NCBI RefSeq assembly: GCF_009696325.1
Contig: NZ_VUME01000005.1
Span: 62,001 to 126,000, forward strand
DNA from: Collinsella sp. WCA1-178-WT-3 (M1)
Lineage (GTDB): Bacteria > Actinomycetota > Coriobacteriia > Coriobacteriales > Coriobacteriaceae
Direction of reading: 5' to 3'
DNA: 64,000 nt
This document shows, piece after piece, positions 43,442 through 52,820 of this stretch. The notes beneath the pieces are model-generated. The model made no database searches. It was given only the letters and a program-made list of their open reading frames with translations, and was not told the origin of the DNA. Position 1 is the first letter of the stretch, and each line of letters starts with the position of its first letter. The translations under genes and the position numbers were made by a program.

Positions 43442-45688
43442 ATGACACTCGTATCCAAGACCTTTGAGCTGTACGGCAAGACCTACACCTTTGAGTCGGG
43501 CGAGCTTGCCAAGCAGGCCACCGGCGCCTGTCTGGTCAAGCAGGGCGACACCACGATGCTCGACACCGTGGTCGTCTCCAAGGAGCGCAAGAACTACGAC
43601 TTCTTTCCGCTGACCGTCGACTTCAACGAGAAGATGTACGCTGCCGGCCGTATTCCGGGTGGCTACCTCAAGCGCGAGGGCCGTCCCAGCGAGAAGGCCA
43701 CGCTCACGGCCCGCATGATCGACCGTCCTATTCGCCCGAGCTTCCCGGACGGCTTCCGCAACGAGGTGCACATCGTCGCCACCTCGCTCGTCGCCGACCA
43801 GGTCAACCCCTTCGACGTCATCAACGTCATGGGTGCCTCCCTGGCCATGACACTCGGTGGCGTGCCCTTCGAGGGCCCGCTTGCGTGCGTGCGCATCGGC
43901 CGCAACGTGGAGACCGGCGAGTTTATCGTCAACCCCACCTATGAGGAGCGCGAGAACTCCGATCTGGACCTGGAGCTGGGCGGCTCTGCCGACTTCATCT
44001 CGATGGTCGAGGCCGGCGCCGATGAGATCTCCGAGGACGATATGCTCGCCGCCATGAAGTTTGGCCAGGAGGCCCTCGCTGCCTTCTGCCGGGCTCAGGA
44101 CGAGTTCGTTGCCGAGTGGGAGCAGGTCAACGGCGCTATCGTCAAGAAGGAGTACCCGCTCGACCAGCCCGTCGAGGAGGTCCAGGAGCGCATCTTCGCC
44201 CACTACGACGAGATGGCAGCCGCCCTTCGCGACGCCGACAAGCTCTCCCGTATCGGCAAGGTCGAGGCTCTGAAGGAGTCCATCCGTGCCGAGTTCACCG
44301 AGGAGGAGCAGGCCGCTTGGGAGCGCGAGATCCCCGTGGCACTCAAGAAGCTCGAGAAGAAGGCCATGCGCACCATGGTCGTCGAGACCGGTGAGCGCGT
44401 CGACGGCCGTGCCGCCGATGAGATCCGCCCCATTATGGTGAAGGACAACTACCTGCCGCTCGTTCATGGCTCCGGCCTGTTCCAGCGCGGCCAGACCCAG
44501 GTGCTCTCCGTCCTGTCGCTCGGCATGCTCAACGAGGGCCAGCGTCTGGATACCATCGAGCCCACCGAGGGCAAGCGCTACATGCACCACTACAACTTCC
44601 CGCCGTTCTGCACCGGCGAGACCGGCCGCATGGGTAGCCCCAAGCGCCGCGAGATCGGCCACGGCAACCTGGCCGAGCGCGCCCTGCTTCCGGTGCTCCC
44701 CGACGAGAACGAGTTCCCCTACGCCATCCGCGTGGTCTCCGAGGTCATGGAGTCCAACGGCTCCTCTTCGATGGCTTCGACCTGCGGCTCCACGCTCGCC
44801 CTTATGGACGGCGGCGTGCCCATTAAGCGCCCGGTCTCCGGTATTGCCATGGGCCTGATCCAGGAGGAGGGCAAGACCGTGGTCCTGTCTGACATCCAGG
44901 GTCTTGAGGACTTCCTGGGCGATATGGACTTTAAGGTCACCGGCACCACCGAGGGCATTACCGCTCTGCAGATGGACAACAAGGCCACCGGCCTTACCTT
45001 TGACATCCTGGCCCGCGCCCTGCAGCAGGCCAAGGAGGGTCGCGCCTTCATCCTGCAGAAGATGCTCGATGTGATCCCCGAGCCGCGCCACACCACGCGC
45101 AGCACCGCTCCGCGCATCGTCTCCATCCAGGTTCCGACCGACAAGATCCGCGACGTCATCGGTTCCGGCGGTAAGGTCATCCGCGGCATCCAAGACGAGA
45201 CCGGTGCTTTGGTCGACATTCAGGAGGACGGCACTGTCTTTGTCGGCGGCACCGGCGAGTCCGTCGACCAGGCCGTCGAGCGCATCAAGCTCATCATCAA
45301 GGTTCCCGAGCCGGGCGAGGAGTACACCGGTCGCGTGGTCTCCATCCAGCCCTTCGGCGCCTTTGTCAACCTGCTGCCCGGTAAGGACGGCCTGCTGCAC
45401 ATCTCCCGCGTCGCCAAGGGCCGCGTGGAGAAGGTCGAGGACGTCCTCAACGTGGGCGACGAGGTTAAGGTCGTCGTCATCGAGGTCGATGATCGCGGCA
45501 AGATCTCGCTCGATCGTCTGGATAAGCCCGAGGCCCCGGCTCGTGCCGAGGGTGCCCCCGAGGGCGACGGCGAGCACTTCCAGCGCCGTGAGCGTCCGCG
45601 TCGCGAGCGCTCCGAGCGCAGCGACCGTCCGCGCCGTCCCGGCGACAACGGAGGCCGCAAGCCCCGCCGTCACCACGACGCCGAGTAA
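43442..45688 (+). CDS. pnp: Polyribonucleotide nucleotidyltransferase (PNPase)
   Basis: Phosphorolytic 3' to 5' exoribonuclease, 748 residues. Two RNase PH domains flank a helical domain; the second has SSSMASTCGSTLALMDGGVP near residue 440 with catalytic residues downstream at GDMDFKVTGT. A KH domain (IRDVIGSGGKVIRGI, near 570) and an S1 domain (GRVVSIQPFGAFVNLLPGKDG, near 630) follow. The last 40 residues are very rich in Arg and Glu, an extra low-complexity tail. AAAGGAG stands 4 bases before the ATG. Confidence 0.96.
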   Translation: MTLVSKTFELYGKTYTFESGELAKQATGACLVKQGDTTMLDTVVVSKERKNYDFFPLTVDFNEKMYAAGRIPGGYLKREGRPSEKATLTARMIDRPIRPSFPDGFRNEVHIVATSLVADQVNPFDVINVMGASLAMTLGGVPFEGPLACVRIGRNVETGEFIVNPTYEERENSDLDLELGGSADFISMVEAGADEISEDDMLAAMKFGQEALAAFCRAQDEFVAEWEQVNGAIVKKEYPLDQPVEEVQERIFAHYDEMAAALRDADKLSRIGKVEALKESIRAEFTEEEQAAWEREIPVALKKLEKKAMRTMVVETGERVDGRAADEIRPIMVKDNYLPLVHGSGLFQRGQTQVLSVLSLGMLNEGQRLDTIEPTEGKRYMHHYNFPPFCTGETGRMGSPKRREIGHGNLAERALLPVLPDENEFPYAIRVVSEVMESNGSSSMASTCGSTLALMDGGVPIKRPVSGIAMGLIQEEGKTVVLSDIQGLEDFLGDMDFKVTGTTEGITALQMDNKATGLTFDILARALQQAKEGRAFILQKMLDVIPEPRHTTRSTAPRIVSIQVPTDKIRDVIGSGGKVIRGIQDETGALVDIQEDGTVFVGGTGESVDQAVERIKLIIKVPEPGEEYTGRVVSIQPFGAFVNLLPGKDGLLHISRVAKGRVEKVEDVLNVGDEVKVVVIEVDDRGKISLDRLDKPEAPARAEGAPEGDGEHFQRRERPRRERSERSDRPRRPGDNGGRKPRRHHDAE

Positions 45689-45711
45689 CAGCCGTACATA
45701 AGCAGCTCAAC

Positions 45712-45742
45712 AAGGGCGACTCCGGACAGGGGTCGCCCTTTT
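45712..45742 (+). terminator. Intrinsic terminator of pnp
   Basis: AAGGGCGAC at 45712-45720 pairs with GTCGCCCTT at 45732-45740 and TTTT follows. The 3' half of this terminator is also part of the left arm of the large foldback element that begins here. Confidence 0.82.
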
Positions 45743-45882
45743 GCTATTCCCGGCGGGGTCCGCGGGTAAAGTTTCCTGCTCTACAGTCCTGCTCGCACGG
45801 AGAGCACATTAAGTGCTCTCCGGCTCGTGCGGAACTCGCGATAAACTTTACCCGCGGCCCCCGCCGGGAATAGCAAAAGGGC
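45735..45882 (+). repeat. Nested foldback element, copy 1
   Basis: Outer arms of 40 bases (45735-45774 and 45843-45882) are exact inverses except for one position. They enclose a 68-base core. The core has a conserved left part (CCTGCTCTACAGTCCTGCTC at 45775-45794), an inner hairpin GGAGAGCAC-ATTAA-GTGCTCTCC (about 45800-45822) and a conserved right part (CGTGCGGAACTCGCGAT, ending at 45842). The left arm includes part of the pnp terminator. No open frame of note is inside. Confidence 0.9.
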
Positions 45883-46006
45883 TGGTTGGTGCCGCTCGCT
45901 ATTCAGTTAGACAGTCTATTCAGTAGTCAGATTTCAGGTCTGTAGATAGACGCAGCAGCATTTCCCATGATAAAACCTACCAAAATAAACCTGTCCCTTA
46001 TTGGCA
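45883..46006. other. Spacer between the two foldback elements
   Basis: About 124 AT-richer bases with no gene, no clear terminator and no strong promoter. Confidence 0.5.
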
Positions 46007-46139
46007 GGTTTCCCGTGGGGCGGGCACTGATGAAGTTTATCGCGAGTTCCGCACGAACAGGAGGCCACTTAATGTGGCCTCCGTCGTGAGCAGGACTGTA
46101 GAGCAGGAAACTTCATCAGTGCCCGCCCCACGGGAAACC
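46007..46139 (-). repeat. Nested foldback element, copy 2, inverted
   Basis: Outer arms of 32 bases (46007-46038 and 46108-46139) are perfect inverses. The 69-base core (46039-46107) is the reverse complement of the core of copy 1: the 20-base left and 18-base right parts are the same, while the inner hairpin reads GGAGGCCAC-ATTAA-GTGGCCTCC, with changes on both sides that keep pairing. The outer arms differ from copy 1 except near the core (AGTTT) and a TTCCCG...GGGG similarity. Confidence 0.9.
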
Positions 46140-46327
46140 GGCGGGATAGACCGGTTTGGATGGGGCTTTGATGCATGGGTGGTCTGTTGGTGGGCAAATG
46201 GGTATCATGATGCGGTTACTGCATCGACTCCGTGATGCATGTTTGTACGTTCCCGGCGGTCGGTTTGCCAGAAGCGCCCCGTCGGTTGTTTCAGACCCGT
46301 TTCGAAGAAAGGAAACCGCACGAACCT

Positions 46328-47998
46328 ATGGCAGCTAAAAAATCATCTCCCTTGAAGATCATTCCGCTCGGAGGCCTTGACGGCATCGGTAAGAATATGA
46401 CGGTCTTCGAGTGCGGCGACGACATGGTGCTCGTCGACGCCGGCCTTATGTTCCCCGACGACTCCCAGCCCGGTATCGATTTGGTGCTTCCCGACTACAC
46501 CTATGTTCTGGAGAACGAGGAGAAGCTCCGCGGCATCATCGTCACCCACGGCCACGAGGACCATACCGGTTCGCTTCCGTACCTGCTGCAGGACCTCAAC
46601 AACAAGGTGCCCATCTTCTCGAGCAAGCTGACGCTTGGTTTCATCGAGGGCAAGCTTTCCGAGTTCCGCATCCGCGCGCCCAAGTTCCGCGAGGTCAAGG
46701 GCGGCAGCCATGTCAATCTTGGTGGCATTTCGCTCGACTTCTTCTCTATGACGCACTCAATTCCGGGCGCTTTGGGCGTATTCATTCGCACCAACCAGGG
46801 CACCGTTATGCACACGGGCGACTTTAAGCTCGACCAGACGCCCATCGATGGCGTCACGCCCGATTATGCCGCCATCAGTCGCTTTGCCAAGCAGGGCATC
46901 GACCTGTTGCTTTCCGACTCCACCAACGCCACGGTTCCGGGCTTTACCAAATCCGAGGCCGAGGTCGGTCCCAACCTGCTGCACGCCATCAAGAATGCCC
47001 CGGGCCGCGTGTTCGTCGCGTCGTTCTCGAGCCATATCCATCGCCTGCAGCAGATCTGCGACGCCGCCCGCAAGTGCGGCCGCAAGGTCGTCGTGACCGG
47101 ACGTTCCATGCTCACCAACACCCGCGTGGCGCGCGAGCTGGGCTACCTCAACATCGACGATGCCGATATCATCGATGCCTTCGATATCGATAACCTGCCT
47201 GACGACAAGATTGTCGTCATGTGCACCGGCTCTCAGGGCGAGCCGCTGTCGGCGCTGTCCCGCATGGCCAACGGCGAGCACAAGACGCTCTCCATCCACG
47301 AGGGCGATACCGTCATCCTCTCGGCGACCCCTGTTCCCGGCAACGAGAAGGCCGTCCAGCAGGTCGTCAACAGCCTGGCCAAGCTTGGCTGCGACGTGTG
47401 GGACAAGAATCGCGCCCTCGTCCATGTCTCGGGTCACGGCAGCCAGGAGGAGCTCAAGCTTCTGATGGCCATGGCCAAGCCCACCTACTTTATGCCGGTT
47501 CACGGTGAGGCCGTGCACCTGCGTGCCCATGCCCAGCTTGCCCGTAAGATGGGCATTAAGGATGATCACATCTTTATCCTCGATAACGGCGACACGCTCG
47601 AGATGCGCGGTGGTATTGTCAAGCGCGGCACGCCCGTCGAATCCGGCGTCGTCTACGTCGACGGCCTGCGCATCGGTGATACCGACCCCATCGTCCTGCG
47701 CGATCGTCAGAAGCTCGCCAATGACGGTATGGTCACGGCTGTCGCTATCGTTTCGCTCAAGCATAAGAAGATCGAGGCTATTGAGTTCTCGGGCCGTGGC
47801 GTCTCCTTTGCCATCGACGATCAGTTCTCCGAGGATGCCTCCGCATCCATCATGAAGACGATCGAGAAGGGCAAGTTTAGCTTTACGAGCAGCGGCTCCG
47901 ATGCCATTCGCAAGGCCGTGCGCGATTCGCTCTCCAACTTCATTTGGAGCCGTACGCGCACCCGTCCGATGATCATCCCGGTCGTCATGGAGGTTTAG
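46328..47998 (+). CDS. rnj: Ribonuclease J
   Basis: Metallo-beta-lactamase ribonuclease with 5' to 3' exo- and endonuclease activity, 556 residues. GGLDGIGKNMTVFE near residue 16, the metal motif VTHGHEDHTGSLPYLL near 75 and the beta-CASP parts (SDSTNATVPGFTKSE, SQGEPLSALSRM, MPVHGEAVHL) follow in the usual order. AAAGGAAA lies about 13 bases before the ATG at 46328, which is long; an upstream in-frame ATG at 46232 would add 32 residues unlike the family. The long region before it contains two foldback elements. Confidence 0.93.
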   Translation: MAAKKSSPLKIIPLGGLDGIGKNMTVFECGDDMVLVDAGLMFPDDSQPGIDLVLPDYTYVLENEEKLRGIIVTHGHEDHTGSLPYLLQDLNNKVPIFSSKLTLGFIEGKLSEFRIRAPKFREVKGGSHVNLGGISLDFFSMTHSIPGALGVFIRTNQGTVMHTGDFKLDQTPIDGVTPDYAAISRFAKQGIDLLLSDSTNATVPGFTKSEAEVGPNLLHAIKNAPGRVFVASFSSHIHRLQQICDAARKCGRKVVVTGRSMLTNTRVARELGYLNIDDADIIDAFDIDNLPDDKIVVMCTGSQGEPLSALSRMANGEHKTLSIHEGDTVILSATPVPGNEKAVQQVVNSLAKLGCDVWDKNRALVHVSGHGSQEELKLLMAMAKPTYFMPVHGEAVHLRAHAQLARKMGIKDDHIFILDNGDTLEMRGGIVKRGTPVESGVVYVDGLRIGDTDPIVLRDRQKLANDGMVTAVAIVSLKHKKIEAIEFSGRGVSFAIDDQFSEDASASIMKTIEKGKFSFTSSGSDAIRKAVRDSLSNFIWSRTRTRPMIIPVVMEV

Positions 47999-47999
47999 T

Positions 48000-50780
48000 T
48001 TGGCGCGCGGATCTGCACAAAACGCCAAAGGCAGTAAAGCCAACAACCAACCGGCATCTGCTAAGGGTGCCGGTTCCCATCTTCGTGCCAATAAGGGCCA
48101 CGAGGCCGAGTTCGACGATGTTGAGCCCCTGGTCGAGCCTTCGGCCAACCGCGATATCGCCGGCGTGGTCATTGCCGTTTTGGCGATTGCGTCTTTCATT
48201 GCCGTGATTTCTCCGGCAACGGCACCCGTGACGGCAGTGGTTGCCGGTTTCTACCATCTTGGCTTTGGCCTGGGCGCCTACGTGCTGCCGATCGTCATTT
48301 TGCTGTTTGCCGCCACGCTCTTTTTGGGTGAGGACTCGCCGCTCAACATTCGCTCGGTCGCGGGTGGCGCCGTCGTCTTTATCGCCGTCGTCTCCATTCT
48401 TTCGTTGATGGTGCCGGGCACGAGCGATTCGTGCGACCTTATGTTTGTGCCGCAAAACCTGTCCGCCTCGGGTGGCTACATCGGTGCGTTTATTGCGAGT
48501 GCGCTGCAGAATGCCCTGGGTAAACCTATCGCGATGGTGGTCCTGGTGGGTTTGGCCGTCGTTGGCTTTGTCATCATCGGCTTTTCGGTGGGTGGCGTTT
48601 TGCGTTCTGCGCGCGATCGCGCTGCCGATTTTGCCGAGCGTCGTCGTGCCGATGTCAATGCGAGCCCGTGGGGCGACGAAGAGGCCCTGTCGGTTCCCGG
48701 CGTCGCCCGTCCGCACCTGAGCATTCTTCGTCAGAAGGGCTCCGATATGGCCGTGACCACGGTGATGGGCAATGATGCGGACCCTGTTCTTGACGATGAC
48801 GACGAGGACGATAATCCGTTTGTCGACGTGTCCGAGGCTGTGGAGGCCGAGCGCGCCAAGACTACGCTGCTGCCGCGTCGCCATGCCAAGCATGGCAAGT
48901 CCGCGCCCAAGCTCAACACGAGTGAGCCCGACCCGTCTTGGTCCGATAGCGAAATCGAACTCACCGAGGGCGATGACGAGGATGACGAGTGTCCGCTCGA
49001 GACCGCCAAGACAACTTTGCTGCCGCGTCGCCAAGACAGGCGCGGACAGGTCACCGGACAGCTTTCGATGGAAGACGACCCGGACAAGGTCGACGAGTCC
49101 GAGCCGCCGTTTGCCGTGAACCCCGTGTCTGCTGCCCCGCAGATCCCCGATTTCCTGAAGCACCCCAAGGTTGCCGATGCCTCCACCCCTACGGCTTCCG
49201 CTGCTCCTGTTGCAGCCGGCGATGGGGGAGCTGACGGCACTGCTGCCGATGTCGAGGGCGAGCAAGAGGATGGCCTCAAACTCCCGCCGCTCGAAATCCT
49301 GCACGCCAATCCGCAGTCGGCGTCCGCCGCGTCTTCTGACAAGGAGTTGGAGCAGACTGCCGAGTCGCTGCAGTCCACGTTGTTGGAGTTTGGCCGTAGC
49401 GCTCGCGTCGTCGGCTGGATTGCCGGTCCCACGGTGACGACCTTTAAGCTGCAGCCCGGCGAGGGCGAGCGCGTGAGCAAGATTTCGAGCCTCGAGGACG
49501 ATATCGCGCTTTCGCTTGCCGCCCAGTCGGTGCGTATTTTTGCGCCGATTCCCGGCACCTCGCTTGTGGGTATCGAGATTCCCAATCGCAAGCGCCAGAA
49601 CGTTAACCTGGGCGACGTGCTTCCCTATGTGAAGGGCGGTCCGCTCGAGCTGGCCATCGGTCGCGATGCCGAGGGTACGCCCGTCGTCGCCGACCTTGCC
49701 AAGATGCCCCACCTGCTTATTGCCGGTACCACCGGTTCCGGTAAGTCGGTCATGATCAACTCCATCATCACGACCCTGCTCATGCGCGCGCTTCCCGAGG
49801 ACGTTCGCTTGATCATGGTCGACCCCAAGCGCGTTGAGCTTGCCGGCTATAACGGCCTGCCCCATCTCTATGTGCCCGTGGTGACCGAACCCAAGCAGGC
49901 TGCGAGTGCCTTGCAATGGGCTGTTTCCGAGATGGAGCGTCGCCTGAAGGTCTTCGAGCGCCTCAACGTTCGCAAGATCTCGACGTATAACGAAAAGCAG
50001 GCCGCCGGCGAGTTCGAACACTACGATAACCCGCCGCAAAAGATGCCCTATCTGGTCATTATCATCGACGAGCTATCGGACCTGATGATGGTTGCCGGCA
50101 AGGATGTCGAGGCCTCGATCGTTCGTATCGCCCAGCTGGGCCGTGCCGCCGGTATTCACCTTATCGTGGCTACGCAGCGCCCCAGCTCCAACGTGGTGAC
50201 GGGCCTCATTAAGGCCAACATCACCAATCGTATCGCCTTTAATGTGGCCACGGGCATCGATTCCCGCGTCATTATCGACCAGATGGGCGCCGAAAAGCTC
50301 ACCGGTTTGGGCGACATGCTGTTCTCCAAGGTCGACTGGGGCAAGCCCCGCCGTATCCAGGGCTGTTTTGTCTCGGATGATGAGATCAACGAGATCGTCG
50401 AGTTCGTTAAGTCGCAAAGCGAGCCCGACTATCACGAGGAGATTCTGTCTGCCGTGGCGCCTGCTTCCATGTCCATGGCTGGTGGCGGCATTGTTCGCAC
50501 GGGCGTTGCCGAGCCGCAGGATGACGACCCGCTTATCTGGGAGGCCGCTCATATTGTGGTGGAATCGCAGCTGGGCTCCACATCTGGCCTGCAACGCCGC
50601 CTCAAGGTTGGCTATGCGCGCGCCGGGCGTATTATGGACATGCTGGAAGAAAAGGGCGTCGTCGGCCCGCCCGACGGTTCCAAGCCGCGCGAGGTCCTGC
50701 TGGATGACGAAGGGCTTGCCGCGCTGGAGTCTGTCGACGCCGAGATGGTACGTGAAGATCGTGAGTTTGGAGGATTCTGA
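48000..50780 (+). CDS. ftsK: DNA translocase FtsK/SpoIIIE
   Basis: Septal DNA pump that clears chromosomes and activates XerCD, 926 residues. Four hydrophobic segments lie between about residues 53 and 200. A charged linker from 205 to 440 follows, with the nonapeptide AKTTLLPRR at 286-294 and again at 336-344. The motor domain has Walker A GTTGSGKS at 576-583, Walker B VIIIDELSDLMM near 690 and ATQRPSSNVVTGLIKAN. A C-terminal gamma winged helix (LQRRLKVGYARAGRIMDMLEE) reads KOPS-like sites. The start is TTG with GGAGG upstream in rnj. XerC is encoded at 1715. Confidence 0.94.
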   Translation: MARGSAQNAKGSKANNQPASAKGAGSHLRANKGHEAEFDDVEPLVEPSANRDIAGVVIAVLAIASFIAVISPATAPVTAVVAGFYHLGFGLGAYVLPIVILLFAATLFLGEDSPLNIRSVAGGAVVFIAVVSILSLMVPGTSDSCDLMFVPQNLSASGGYIGAFIASALQNALGKPIAMVVLVGLAVVGFVIIGFSVGGVLRSARDRAADFAERRRADVNASPWGDEEALSVPGVARPHLSILRQKGSDMAVTTVMGNDADPVLDDDDEDDNPFVDVSEAVEAERAKTTLLPRRHAKHGKSAPKLNTSEPDPSWSDSEIELTEGDDEDDECPLETAKTTLLPRRQDRRGQVTGQLSMEDDPDKVDESEPPFAVNPVSAAPQIPDFLKHPKVADASTPTASAAPVAAGDGGADGTAADVEGEQEDGLKLPPLEILHANPQSASAASSDKELEQTAESLQSTLLEFGRSARVVGWIAGPTVTTFKLQPGEGERVSKISSLEDDIALSLAAQSVRIFAPIPGTSLVGIEIPNRKRQNVNLGDVLPYVKGGPLELAIGRDAEGTPVVADLAKMPHLLIAGTTGSGKSVMINSIITTLLMRALPEDVRLIMVDPKRVELAGYNGLPHLYVPVVTEPKQAASALQWAVSEMERRLKVFERLNVRKISTYNEKQAAGEFEHYDNPPQKMPYLVIIIDELSDLMMVAGKDVEASIVRIAQLGRAAGIHLIVATQRPSSNVVTGLIKANITNRIAFNVATGIDSRVIIDQMGAEKLTGLGDMLFSKVDWGKPRRIQGCFVSDDEINEIVEFVKSQSEPDYHEEILSAVAPASMSMAGGGIVRTGVAEPQDDDPLIWEAAHIVVESQLGSTSGLQRRLKVGYARAGRIMDMLEEKGVVGPPDGSKPREVLLDDEGLAALESVDAEMVREDREFGGF

Positions 50781-52270
50781 TGGCTGCACGCTTTGGTGAC
50801 ATGCTGCTCGAGCAGCGTCGCCGGATGGGCCTTTCCATCCAGCAGGTCGCCAACACCATCAAAATCAGGCCGCAGATCATCGAGTTTTTCGAGACTGGTA
50901 ACTTTGCATCGATGCCCCCGCGTGGCTATGCGCAGGGCATGATTTCGAGCTACGCTCGCTTTTTGGGGCTTAACCCGCGCGAGGTCGTCAACGCTTATTT
51001 TGACGACCTCATGGCATATGAACGCGATACCTCGCAGCAGGGCGGTCGTTTTCAGGATGCTGCCGGCTACGTTAACTCGCGTTCTTCGGTCGATAACGGT
51101 CGTTTTTTGATGGTTCAGGGTGGTCGTACGACACGGTACGGCCAGCGCCCTCCGCAAGCGGGCTATATCACCGAGACGGGCTCCAGCGAGGAAATTCGTT
51201 CTCAGCGAGATCGTTTTCGCAGTACGCCCCTGCCAGATGACCGTGCGCTTCCCGCCGCTCGCGGGTTGAGTCGCGATCCTCGCGCCGGTTACGGCGACGG
51301 TGGATACTCCGGTCGTAGCTATCGCGGAGTACCCGCCGGGCGTTCCCGCGATGGCTATTCCGACGCCGATACCACGCAGGTGACGCCGCGCCTCCGTTCG
51401 CAATCCCAGCCCTATGGGCAGCGCTCTTCGGTGCCTCGCTCTGGCCAGCGCGGCTATCAGGGCCGTGGCGAGCTTGCGCCGCGTCCGGGCCGGCGGGGTT
51501 CGCAGCGCCAGAGTAGCTATCGTGGTCGTCCCGATAGCGGTCGCGGCCGCATACCGCAGGGTAATGGTCGTGGTAGCTCCAATCGCGGACGCGGCGTTGG
51601 GCGCGCCTCTCAATACAACACGATCGATCCGCGCATTATTTATGTCGGCATCGGTGCCGTGGTGCTACTGTTGATTTTGCTCATCGTGGTACTCCTGCGT
51701 GGTTGCGGCTCTGCTGCACCCGAGTCGACGCGCGAGACACCCGTGGCTACCAAGACGACGACTAAGAAATCTTCCAAGAAGACCGAATCCACTGACGAGG
51801 ATGAAGACGCCGACGAGGCGACGGATGCGGCCGGTTCCGATGCTGCCAAGGCGACGGTCAAAACGGAAGAGGACGAGGTCACCAAGGTCAAGGTCTCTGT
51901 TGCCAAGGGCAAGACCGCCTGGATCGAGGTCAAGGTCGACGGTAAATCGGTCTATGGCGCTCAAGCGACCGGTCCTTTTGAGCAGGAGTACACGCCCGAG
52001 TCCTCGATTGAGATCACCACGTCCAAGCCCTCCGATGTCACGGTCACCAAGAATGGTGAAAAGGTTCGCTATGACACCAAGACATCGGGTGTGGCGCGCG
52101 TGACCATTACCGTTCCCAAGAAGGAGACCGCTGACTCCGCGAACGGCGATAATGCCGGCGGTACCGATAATGCCGACGGCACCGATGCCCAGTCTACCGT
52201 CGCCACCGACACGGCATCCGACGGCCAGACAGTGAACGATTCAGATGACTATTCGTACGACAGCTACTAA
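50780..52270 (+). CDS. RodZ-like protein with helix-turn-helix, RG-rich linker and membrane anchor
   Basis: A 496-residue protein. The N-terminal helix-turn-helix of RodZ type covers residues 1 to 70 (RFGDMLLEQRRRMGLSIQQVAN, given by position 4-25; then YAQGMISSYARFLGL). A long linker, about 75 to 280, is rich in Arg, Gly, Ser, Gln and Tyr. One membrane segment lies near 285 to 307 (IIYVGIGAVVLLLILLIVVL). A Thr/Lys/Asp-rich stretch and an outer DUF4115-like domain (about 375 to 455) end in an acidic tail. RodZ links MreB to the wall in rods. It overlaps ftsK by one base. Role by analogy only. Confidence 0.82.
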   Translation: MAARFGDMLLEQRRRMGLSIQQVANTIKIRPQIIEFFETGNFASMPPRGYAQGMISSYARFLGLNPREVVNAYFDDLMAYERDTSQQGGRFQDAAGYVNSRSSVDNGRFLMVQGGRTTRYGQRPPQAGYITETGSSEEIRSQRDRFRSTPLPDDRALPAARGLSRDPRAGYGDGGYSGRSYRGVPAGRSRDGYSDADTTQVTPRLRSQSQPYGQRSSVPRSGQRGYQGRGELAPRPGRRGSQRQSSYRGRPDSGRGRIPQGNGRGSSNRGRGVGRASQYNTIDPRIIYVGIGAVVLLLILLIVVLLRGCGSAAPESTRETPVATKTTTKKSSKKTESTDEDEDADEATDAAGSDAAKATVKTEEDEVTKVKVSVAKGKTAWIEVKVDGKSVYGAQATGPFEQEYTPESSIEITTSKPSDVTVTKNGEKVRYDTKTSGVARVTITVPKKETADSANGDNAGGTDNADGTDAQSTVATDTASDGQTVNDSDDYSYDSY

Positions 52271-52296
52271 GGCTGCCCGTACCGAAAGGAAAAACC

Positions 52297-52794
52297 ATGG
52301 CTAAAGATTCCAGCTTCGACGTTGTGTCCGAGGTTAACATGCAGGAGGTCGATAACGCCTTCCAGCAGACCGCCCGCGAGATTTCCCAGCGCTATGACCT
52401 TAAAGACTCCGGCGCCACCATCGAGCTTTCGAAGGGCGACAAGCTCTTTACGATTAACGCTCCGGCCGATTTTGTCTCCAAGCAGATCATCGATGTTTTG
52501 AGCTCCAAGCTCATCAAGCGCGGTATCGACCTCAAGGCTGTCTCTTGGGACACCCCGCAGGCGGCTTCGGGCGGTACCGTGCGCGTGCTCGGTCATATCG
52601 TCGAGGGCATCGACCAGGCGACCGCAAAGAAGATCAATAAAGACATCAAGGATCAAAAGCTTAAGGTCAAGGTGACCATCGAGGCCGATAAGCTGCGCGT
52701 TTCCTCGGCTTCTAAGGACGCTTTACAGACGGTGATTCAGTTTCTGCGCGACCAGGACTACGGCCAGCCGCTGCAGTTTACCAACTACCGCTAA
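52297..52794 (+). CDS. yajQ: YajQ family nucleotide-binding protein
   Basis: A 165-residue cytosolic protein of the YajQ/DUF520 family, two ferredoxin-like domains. It starts MAKDSSFDVVSEVNMQEVDN and keeps ISQRYDLKDSGATIEL and the C-terminal VIQFLRDQDYGQPLQFTNYR. Some members bind cyclic di-GMP and act on transcription; most are of unproved role. GAAAGGA stands about 8 bases before the ATG. It is 26 bases from both neighbours, probably in the same unit. Confidence 0.92.
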   Translation: MAKDSSFDVVSEVNMQEVDNAFQQTAREISQRYDLKDSGATIELSKGDKLFTINAPADFVSKQIIDVLSSKLIKRGIDLKAVSWDTPQAASGGTVRVLGHIVEGIDQATAKKINKDIKDQKLKVKVTIEADKLRVSSASKDALQTVIQFLRDQDYGQPLQFTNYR

Positions 52795-52820
52795 TTTACT
52801 CGAAAGGACCGCTCTCCAAC

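Noticed and set aside
43394-45676. 760-codon - strand frame opposite pnp
   Set aside because: Shadow frame of a strongly biased gene; no motifs and no ribosome-binding site.
45737-46139. Insertion sequence with terminal inverted repeats
   Set aside because: No transposase frame lies inside, the arms differ between the two copies and no target-site duplication is seen.
46156-46338. Small frame and upstream start for RNase J
   Set aside because: The extra residues from 46232 do not resemble the family and the ATG at 46328 gives the standard RNase J N-terminus.
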